Shown: piece after piece, positions 55,503 through 64,000 of the stretch | Layout of the letters: each line of letters begins with the position of its first letter | Position numbering within the stretch: position 1 is the first letter of the stretch | Source of the DNA: Glycine soja | Lineage: Eukaryota; Streptophyta; Magnoliopsida; Fabales; Fabaceae | Length of the DNA stretch: 64,000 nt | Assembly: GCF_004193775.1 (NCBI RefSeq) | Contig: NC_041008.1 | Coordinates: 42,813,136 to 42,877,135, forward strand | Direction of reading: 5' to 3' | The notes under the pieces: model-generated | Seen by the model: the letters and a program-made list of their open reading frames with translations, nothing else | What the model was told of the DNA's origin: nothing | Database searches by the model: none | Position numbers and translations under genes: made by a program

Positions 55503-55950
55503 ATTTAGCATTGGTGCTCGTGTGCTAAGACACCGCTTGAGCCAAAGTTTTTTCCTAAGTTGGATATTTTGAGCTATTGGAAGGACCGCCAAGAACGTTA
55601 TCCAAATCTTTGTAGATTGGCATGTGAGATGTTAAGCATTCCTATAACAACTGTTGCTAGGGAATCGACATTTAGCATTGGTGCTCGTGTGCTAAACAAG
55701 TATCGTGCTAGTCTTCTTCCTTCCAATGTTCAAGCACTAATTTTAACCCAAAATTGGATAAATGGTTTTGAAGATATTGGTAATTTACATTTCTTTTTCC
55801 ATAATTTTTAGTTTGTTATTGGTGTGTTGTTTCATTTATTTGACTTATTAATGATATTTTTTTTTTGTCTTTGTAGATGAAATTAATGGTGATGTTGAGA
55901 AAGAAGAGGAAGTTGTTATGGATTTCACAGTCCATGACTCTAATGTTTAA
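55503..55950 (+). pseudogene. hAT transposase C-terminal (dimerisation) fragment
   Basis: Two exons, about 55535-55779 and 55877-55950, with a GT-AG intron. The frame reads [58 protein letters not shown] and [10 protein letters not shown], the hAT dimerisation domain; the second exon reads EEEVVMDFTVHDSNV and stop. Everything N-terminal is lost. The 26-base word ATTTAGCATTGGTGCTCGTG... occurs twice (55503 and 55670), so part of the domain is duplicated at the break. Confidence 0.82.
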
Positions 55951-56281
55951 TTTCAATAGTTTAGAAGTTTATTTTTTATGACATTTAAATTTCAATTATC
56001 TTAATGTTGAATGTTTATTTTGAAGACTTCAATCACTTTAATATTGAATGTTTGGATTTGATTTAGTTTGGTTTTTATATTGGATTTTATTTTAAGTTGT
56101 TTAGAATAATTTTATTTTTTTTACAAAAAAAGGCAGAAAAGTGGGCCAGCCTGCATAACCCACCAACTCGTGGTGGGCCGGGCCGGGCTGACATTTTGTT
56201 AGCCCACACAAAAGTGGGCCGAGCTGGGCTAGCCCATTTTTAGCTCAACCCGTTGCGGGCTAGCCCATGTGGACCAGGCTA

Positions 56282-56300
56282 GCCCGTTTTGACAGCTCTA
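56282..56300 (-). repeat. hAT 3' terminal inverted repeat
   Basis: GCCCGTTTTGACAGCTCTA is the inverse of TAGAGCTGTCAAAACGGGC, a hAT-type terminus. It is preceded by GGGCTAGCCC-rich subterminal repeats (56140-56290). The next eight bases, GGTTTGAG, would be the target duplication; the matching 5' end is not in the window. Confidence 0.65.
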
Positions 56301-57097
56301 GGTTTGAGTGCTCCTTTAAGCCTATGCTGATCCCATATGGTTGGAGCATTGTCGCAAAACATCGTGACCCTGACTAGTCTCCCTATGATCTTACTTAGTG
56401 AGAGTGACCTAACAAACTCATTGTTTGGTGAGTCTTGTTATGTACTCCTAAGCGCCCCAGGGTGGTTTTTCACTGACATAGTACCACATTGCATATAGGC
56501 TTGAGTCTTAGCATAACTGTCTCATGCGCTTGCTAATTGTTTATTATGAAATTGATGTGCTATTATGTCTTGATCAAAGCGTGTGATTCTTGTGTAATGT
56601 GATTGATGATTGAAAAGTGAACTTTGAATGACAAAGTGGTGGAATTACGTGAATTACGTGTAACTAAGTTTTATTTGGTTTATATGATATGTATATCTAG
56701 TTGTCTTGTTTCTCTATTAGTTAGGAATGTGATAACTCACTCCCCGTGTGTTGTTTGTGTTTGGATCCTGTGATGATCTTGAACTTTGTGTTCAGGGGAG
56801 CAGATGACTAGGTGAATTGCTTTAAGGAACCATGTGCTGAAGGACGTCGGGACACAACACTCTGATAGGATGTGACATTGGGGTATAGGGTTTTATAGAC
56901 GGTCTTGTTTGAGTCGAAGTGAATTTATTATTTATTTAGAAAAGTTTTATGATGATGTTAGAAAGGTGAATGTGAGCCTGCTACCCTCTTGAAAGGCTTG
57001 TATTTAAATATGTTTTATAAACTTGAATTAAGTTTAATTTTTTTTAATTATTTCTTTTATTATTAGTACATACATGTGTGGGGTAGAGGGTGTCACA
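56301..57097 (+). repeat. Partial gypsy-type LTR (3' part)
   Basis: It ends TAGAGGGTGTCACA, typical of soybean Ty3-gypsy (Tekay/Del-like) LTRs. Its 5' part is missing because the hAT end abuts it at 56300. No PBS follows; instead copia gag sequence starts at once, so it is the end of a solo or right-hand LTR that had inserted into the gag gene. Confidence 0.55.
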
Positions 57098-58684
57098 AGA
57101 AACACTTTGACTCCTTTTTAATTGTTGGTTGAGTCGGAATCCTTCCTTTATTGGTGCCTACAGACTTCTTCCTATCCTTTCTAGACGTAGAAGTAGTCAA
57201 ATTTACCTTCTTACCCTCTTCCATTATCAATCTCTCATCTTCTTGAACACACATGGTCATCAATTCATTAATAGACCATTTATCCTTATGTGTGTTGTAG
57301 GAGATTTTAAAGGGTGTATATTGTTGAGGTAGGGTGCACAAAATGAAATGTACCAGGAAGGATTCAGACATGGTAACTTCCAGGGTTTTCAACTGAGCCA
57401 CTATGTCCCTTAAGCGCATGATATGTTCACGCACACCCCTCGTTCCAATAAGCTTAATGGAAGAGAATTGCATGATGAGTGTGCTAGCAAGCGACTTCTC
57501 AGAGGTCGTAAACTGTTCATCAATGGCTTTCAACAGATCTCTTACCTTATCATGTTGGTCAACTGAACCTCGGATACTAGCAGATATGTTGGTTTTTATG
57601 AACATAACGAAGAGACGATTAGATCTCTCCCACTTTTCATAAAGGTCAACAACATCATGTTCGCTAGTTTTAGTAATAGCCAGTGGCTCATCCTTCCTTA
57701 TAGCATAGTCAATATCCATCCAGCCCAAATGAAGGAGAACTCTTTCCTTCCAAACCTTATAATTATCACCTTTCAATATGGGAAGGTCACAAGAAATATT
57801 CATAGATTGTGAAACTGCAAACAAACACACATGCTCATTAAGAAAATTTGAGACTAAACAAATGTCATGTTTTGCCAATGCAAATCATGTCTCAATATAT
57901 GAATCTAGTGACACAAAACTTGCTTGTGGGCTAAATTCCTACTCAATTAGATTCATCATACAATTTTATGATACAACTATTAAATCATGTTCTTTCCCTT
58001 AATTCCTTAGGGTAAATTAAGAAATATAATTTAATATTTTATCCTAGTTAATCATACAAATACAACAAAATTCCTGTGGGTAGATTTCATCACATTACAT
58101 ATGATTAATCACAATTAATATTTCTAATGTGATTATAAATTTAGCATATAATTTTACTCAATTAAAGATGTTGTGCCTATTCTCTAATTTAATAAAATTA
58201 TATTAATCACTTAACATTCAAAAATAATCTTTGCATAACATACTTAATAATGCAAACGTGCTCAATATTAAATCACAAAAATTACATGTATACCAATTCA
58301 AAATAACATTACACGTATATTCATTCAACATGTAATAAACTTTAAAGGATTAAATCCAATACATATCAGTATTTAACATAATATTGCACGTTCAGCATAA
58401 CTTAGAGACACACAATTTTAAATAGTTTGTGCATAAATGATTTATCCTTAAGAAGTTATAAATATACATGAACTGCACCTAATAAACAATTAAATCGCAA
58501 TAGCTTAGCGGCAAAGGGAGTCATTTCATGCTGCAGGGCAAGGGTTCAAGACCAGCCCATCTTCGCACATCTTCATCTACCAAATGTAAATATACATATA
58601 CTGATCTAAACATGTCAATCAATTTAAATGGCATATTCAGATCGAACAGCGGAAATTAAATATTAAGAGCGTACCTCCAGCCAT
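57098..58684 (-). pseudogene. gag: Ty1-copia-type gag (UBN2) gene with an 860-bp intron, truncated
   Basis: Exon 1 is 58684-58675 (MAG...), with donor GT at 58674. The intron runs to 57815, and exon 2 begins at 57814, restoring the frame MAGVSQSMNISCDLPILKG. Exon 2 reads DNYKVWKERVLLHLGWMDID, RLFVMFIKTNISASIRGSVD, DLLKAIDEQFTTSEKSLAST, REHIMRLRDIVAQLKTLE and FLVHFILCTLPQQYTPFKIS, the copia gag core. It ends KKESKCFL at 57098, after the first Cys of the expected CCHC zinc knuckle, where an LTR inserted. No RT or integrase is present. The gene has its own TATA box 120 bases upstream and no primer-binding site, so it may be an old copia copy or a gag-derived gene. Confidence 0.7.
58495..58565 (+). 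mobile_element. Possible tRNA-derived SINE head in the gag intron
   Basis: TAGCTTAGCGG (58501-58511) fits the pol III A box, and GGTTCAAGACC (58543-58553) fits the B box, about 31 bases apart. A complete tRNA fold is not seen, so this is more likely a SINE or tRNA relic than a tRNA gene. Confidence 0.45.
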
Positions 58685-58805
58685 TGTAAATCGAACGCGA
58701 AGCGGCACACACATGAACCTGAAAGGCAGTTTTGTTCTTCCAGACCCTTACTCACTCTGAATAGAGAAGTGAGTTTAGTGATACAAAACTGAGAGCACTC
58801 CATCC

Positions 58806-58815
58806 TATTTATAGA
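58806..58815 (-). promoter_or_regulatory. TATA box of the spliced gag gene
   Basis: On the minus strand TCTATAAATAGG lies about 120 bases before the ATG at 58684; the start site should be near 58775. Confidence 0.6.
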
Positions 58816-59029
58816 GTCTGTCACAGAGCTCAACGTGTTATCAGAACGTAAGATAAAAATTATCAGTATGTGAGATAAAGGATGAGTACGTGATTTATTA
58901 CTGAGGGTGATTGCAAATATGTTGCAAAGATATGAGTTAAATGTAAATAAAAAATGGACCAAATTCAGAAATAACAAAAATTTTCAAAATAATAAAATAA
59001 AATAAAAAAGGACGTGGAACGTGAACGTG

Positions 59030-59283
59030 GACTTCCAACACATATATATTTGTAACATCAAAAATTATGTTTTTAAAATATTTGTTACTTTTACTTTTTT
59101 ATAATTAATTTTTAAAATAATGATCCATTTTTAAATGTAGTATAAAATTTCATTAATTGATTTATTAGAATTGATTTTATAATTAAATTAATAATATTAA
59201 ACCATTTATTATATAATTTATGTGAAAATCTAAATATTTTTCTCTCTATATCTATCAATCTATTATTATTATTATTTTATTTG

Positions 59284-59338
<55 letters not shown>

Positions 59339-62054
59339 AATCTAATAAAAAAATATAAGCTTCACTTGAAGTTTTTATAGTCATTAGATCGAACACTTCA
59401 CAATAATCGTTGATATAATTCTATGTAATCTAACACTAATGGATGATTATTATTTTTTAAAACAATGATTCACTATTGTTATAATTATTATTTTTATATA
59501 TTTAAAATCCGAAAACTTTGATTTAAAATAATTATTTGCTTCTAAAAATTAATAATTATTTAATATATTAAATTTAATATTATGAAACGGCGGCTTATTA
59601 ATTTAATAATTACTGTTTATTTTACAAAAATACTACTGTATGCATATTTTATAAAGGTTTGAAGTTTATTTTAAATTTGTGTATAAATTATTAATACACG
59701 TATATTTTAAAATTTCTTATAAAAATAAGAGATAATATAATATTAATTTAATATGAATTTTATTTAAAAATAAAATTATTAAATGGACATCTTAAACTTA
59801 GTAATAATGATTTTGAAAAGACATAAACAGGTGTATTAAAAAAGGAAAATGAAAAATTATAAGTTAATAGAAATTATATATTTTTAAGATTTTACTATTT
59901 TTATAATTATTATATTTTGCATATTTATTAAAAAAATAGTAAATAATGTAGTATTAAAAATAATATTTGTAAAATAATTTACTTTTACTTTCTTATGATT
60001 GATTTTTAAAATAATGATTATTATTAGAATTGGATTTTACAATAGCTATTGGTTTGATTTAATAAGATTTAGCATTAATAGAAATTTGATTAGTCACATT
60101 AAAATATGTTTTTAGTACTCGAGTTGATATTTTATTAAATATATTATTAGTTATGCAATCACAATAAAATATTTTTTAAAATCAGATTCGTTCATGCACA
60201 AATATTAATGTACTATCAATAACGTAGTTCTTTAATGCCCTATTAATTCAAATAATAACGTATAAATATAATCAGATTTATTTATAAAATCATTAATTTT
60301 GGAATATATTTATAAATATAATGATTAAAAACTTTCATGTACATTATAGAAAAAAATATTTTATAATTCTTTCAAACTTTGTATTAAATTAACTTTATAA
60401 AAGATATTTTTTTAATGAGTGGGTTTTGAATTTAAAAAATAAAGGGTAATAATAATAATAAACAAATTTATTTATATAATCATTAATTTTAGAGTATATT
60501 TTTAAATATAGTGAATAATAAAAAATCATGAACGCATTTAAAAAAACTGAAGGGTCACTTCTTCTTTATTAGTTTTGCTGAAGAGAAGGGTAACTTTTAA
60601 TTATTCAACATAGTTTTCTTCATTATAAAATCATAATTATTTTTTCAGTGACTTTGAATATCATTTTTAGGTCAAACTAGGATTATATACAGTTTTTAGG
60701 TCTAATTAATTTTCTTATTTGAGTTTTGTAAAACTGAATAAACATTTGAATCATCAGCATAACTTTTACTTATATATTCTTTCATATAGATGTTTTAAAT
60801 TGGACTAATATTTTCATTTGTTTTTTGTTTCATTTTTTGTTTAGCACTTCCTTTCCTTCATTTTGCTTTTACAATTTGAGAGAAAGGGAATCTGACGCAA
60901 TATGTCTTAATTGACTTACAATAAGCAAGAAGAAAGTTTTACAACAATGAATCATCCAATAAATTTGAGGCATAATCCACTGAATTTGGTAATGGGTGAG
61001 AAGGAAAACGACACACTACGTACTTTAACGACACATAAACAACATAGCAACTTACAAAGTTACAATATCTTTTATTGTTAACAGGACATAATGGGAGCCT
61101 ACTGTTGTTACAACCTTACTTCTTATTCATTATTTTTATTTTGTTATAATTTCTTTTATGTAATTCACTTAACACAATTTTTTTTATAATTTTAAATAAA
61201 ACAATGTCTAATTTCTTTTTTTTACTATTTCTAAGATTGTGTTTTTATTCCTTAAAAAATATATATAAATATTATATTCATTAATACAACGATGCCTAAT
61301 ATTTTTTAATACTATCTTTTAATTCGTTAATTGATTTTTATGTTAATTTTTTGCATCACGAATGAAAAAAAAAAATCTTCTACACATTTTGCTTTATTAG
61401 TTTAGAATGTTAATACGATATTATATTACTAAACATTTTAAAAAAAACTTTTATGTATGTTCACACTTTAAAAAAAATATACAAGTATTTAATTTGACTA
61501 AAATATATAAATATTAAAAACATATAATTTAAATAAACCCGTCGGATAGTTTAAAATCTAGTTAAGTTAATTTGTAAATGCTTTATAATTTGATATTTGA
61601 TTATCTTTAAATATTTTCTTAATTAAACTATATACTGTATTTATCATCAATGTTAGTTTTATAATAACATGTATATGTGTTTAACTAGTTTGTCTAACAA
61701 ACATGTAAATTATATTTCAATTTTAAAGTTAAAATTGCAAGTAATAAGTATGGTGGGAAAACACACACATACATAAAATACGTGTGTGCCCAACTAATAA
61801 AAAGTATTATATTAAAGTTAGTATAGTAAACCACAAAATTAATTATTGACAGTGTGAGTGCTGACAAGCAGTTAGTCCCTAAATGTAAAATAATCCCTAA
61901 AACTACATTTCATCATGTTAGTTCTCTCATCAGTAGTCGTTAGTAACTATCGGTGGATAATGAACAATACCAATGTGAAATGTCATGTCGGACGTGGGTC
62001 TTTCTCACAAGTGCTTTCCACGTTGCATCCATGTCGTAGTAGGGACCAAATTAA

Positions 62055-62057
<3 letters not shown>
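59030..62057. other. AT-rich intergenic DNA
   Basis: No reading frame, RNA gene or transposon terminus could be supported in these ~3 kb apart from the (AT)n run at 59286-59332. Confidence 0.5.
59286..59332. repeat. (AT)n microsatellite, ~46 bp
   Basis: A perfect TA run inside AT-rich intergenic DNA. Confidence 0.95.

Positions 62058-62131
<74 letters not shown>
62058..62131. repeat. (AT)37 microsatellite, ~74 bp
   Basis: The longest perfect AT run in the window. The Tyr-Ile repeat it opens in one frame is not a gene. Confidence 0.95.
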
Positions 62132-62133
<2 letters not shown>

Positions 62134-64000
62134 AAATGTGGTGGAATTTTTTTTATTTTCTTAGTTGTGTTGATGTCAGCAAAAACTAAAATGAAATATT
62201 CAATAACTAATTAAATTGAAACATTCAAGGACCAAAATGAATAATTATTTTTTAAAATATATTTTTCTTCTTCTTGCGTCCAAGTCAGAAGGGAACAAAA
62301 TGAAAAATATATATATTTTTTTAAAAATTTATATAAGACTATGTAACATCTCAATTTTTACCAATTTCTATTTCTAAATTATTCAGAAATTTATACTTGA
62401 AAAACTAAAGAGAATTTGAGAATTTTGACACACACCATTGTCTTCAAATTAATCCACACGTGATTTTTAAATAATTTTAGGACCAGAGCCTAAGAATGAC
62501 CAAAATGGCCCTAGGGTCATCAAATTAACTATATCTCATTTTTAGCCAAAATATAATTGCAAAAATTGTAGAAGCTTTATTTTACAGTTACAATATTAAC
62601 TATAATATTAAAAATAAGTTTTGAGAATTTTTCTACAATTGCGTAGAATTTTTTTGTTGTAAAATTACCGCAAAATACTCATAATCATTCTTATAAGTCT
62701 GAGTTCATTTACTAAAATACTCATGACACTTAGAATATTAACTATAAGTCTAAATAGGATATTTTTTAAAATTATTATTATTATCAATAATTGTGTTTTT
62801 ATATTATTATATAATATAAAAAATGTCGACTAATAAAAAAATCAAAGTCTGAAAGTTGACCTTTTTAAAAAATTTAAGCCTAATTTTTAATAAACAAATC
62901 AAATCAAACTAGATAACATGTTCTGATAGAACCTCACCTATTTGCCCCTCTGAACAAATCACAAATGTTTAAAATTGGACACTCCATAACACTTGCCCTG
63001 TCTTATGGTGGGTCTAGCTTGGTCTTTTTCTATAGTTGTATCTTGAAACATCATAAAAAGTTAAGGTAGAAATGTCTACAATTAAAACAAGCATTCGTGA
63101 TGCTTTGATCTAGTTGGGATAGTAGTTTGGTCCCATATGTTATGGTGTCCTATCTACCTTGTTACTTGTTATGACTAAACACAACTAATAAAAAGGGTGT
63201 GGGGGGCCAATATGACTAGATTTCTTCCGTATATATTGTCTGAAAAATTTAGTGCTGAGATTTGGAGCAGTTCTACAAACGAGTGAAATAAAAATTAGTG
63301 CTGAGATTTGGAGCTACTAATATACTTACATGAGAGAAAATCACTTTTTTAATATATGTTTTCTTATGAATCAAATTATCAAAAGTTAAAAAATCAAGTG
63401 AAAAGAAATAAGATGCATGATTAACAAAATTTGTGTTTTTTTATTAAAAAATTCAACTAAAAAAAGTTGTGTCCAAAAAGTGTGTTAAGTTAGGAGGATC
63501 AAAATGAAAGCCGCGTGTATAAAGGGATTCTACCCTTCCGTTATTTTTTTTTTACCCTTTATATTTTAATTATGGTACCTCAAGCATTTATATGCCCAAT
63601 AATATATACCAAACATTATTATATTATATTAACTTCCAACAGAGTTAAATGTGAAACACGGGATATTAATGATATCCACATGGGTCAAACTTAATAAACT
63701 AATTCGAATAATCAAAATAAAATGCGGTTATGTCAATGAAATTGATAAAAAATGTTTTTCAATTTCACCTGACTCGATTTGATCCATGAAATGTGAGCCC
63801 ACAATATGCCTTACATATGCGAAATTGCTAACGTTATTTTTATTTTTCTTTTTTAAATAAAGTTATGCCAGGTTTAACATATAAGCGCGATGTGTTATTA
63901 AGAATATATATAGTAATGTTTCGGGAATATAGTGCTACTCAGGTAAATATATCCACGTTACTTGATATTTTTACTATTTAATTTTTGAGTTTTCTAAAAT
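62132..64000. other. AT-rich intergenic DNA with one short direct repeat
   Basis: No gene was recognised. The 18-mer AGTGCTGAGATTTGGAGC occurs at 63251-63268 and 63297-63314, 46 bases apart. Confidence 0.5.

Noticed and set aside
58501..58572. Functional tRNA gene
   Set aside because: A and B boxes are present but no cloverleaf with acceptor stem could be drawn; SINE or relic is more likely.
61915..62214. ORF with a long Tyr-Ile repeat
   Set aside because: Translation of the (AT)37 microsatellite.

Overview
The window looks like nuclear DNA of a legume, almost certainly soybean (Glycine max or G. soja). It is AT-rich, genes have GT-AG introns, host genes are sparse, and the repeats are ones typical of soybean: Tat/Ogre-type and Athila/Calypso-type Ty3-gypsy elements, solo LTRs carrying many TAATCGATTA palindromes, MULEs with plant-mobile-domain (PMD) genes, and hAT ends. 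This assignment rests on recognition by eye, not on a search.

Layout. 1-5190: a decayed Tat-lineage element, with integrase on the minus strand and an antisense coiled-coil ORF on the plus strand. 5190-18189: an Athila/Calypso-like element on the minus strand (gag, protease, RT/RNase H remnants, PBS, 1.45 kb LTR). It is split by two later insertions, an Ogre-like element at 5585-11891 with target duplication GGCTA and a solo LTR at 15782-17453 with target duplication TCCCC. 19084-25204: the main intact host gene, a 13-exon PHO1-family (SPX-EXS) phosphate exporter whose exons sum to a clean 803-codon frame. 25754-27015: a Pack-MULE-like element carrying fragments of an NT-C2 gene and perhaps a bZIP gene. 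27616-35820: a broken MULE transposase (minus), a partial tandem duplication and a divergent PMD gene (plus) split by a second solo LTR with target duplication ATATC. 36160-39160: a 3 kb AT-rich minisatellite with a unit of about 53 bp. 39862-40805: a long-TIR non-autonomous element.

40825-44719: a tandem segmental duplication whose right copy holds an intact small GCK-domain gene (138 codons, with a twin CX9C cysteine pattern) and whose left copy holds only its 3' part. 45-49 kb: decayed repeat sequence, the 3' end of another PMD gene and a 190-bp tandem repeat. 49747-53950: a MULE with an FAR1-like/MULE/SWIM/OTU transposase in five exons plus a companion ORF, both decayed. 54.3-57.1 kb: TTCCGGAA-rich arrays, a hAT 3' end and a gypsy-type LTR. 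57098-58684: a spliced copia-type gag gene with its own TATA box, cut at the zinc knuckle by that LTR. 59-64 kb: very AT-rich intergenic DNA with (AT)n tracts.

The two host genes I trust are PHO1-like and GCK. Nearly everything else is transposon-derived, and its value lies in the clear insertion order (two solo LTRs and one internally deleted element with exact target duplications) and in captured or companion genes.
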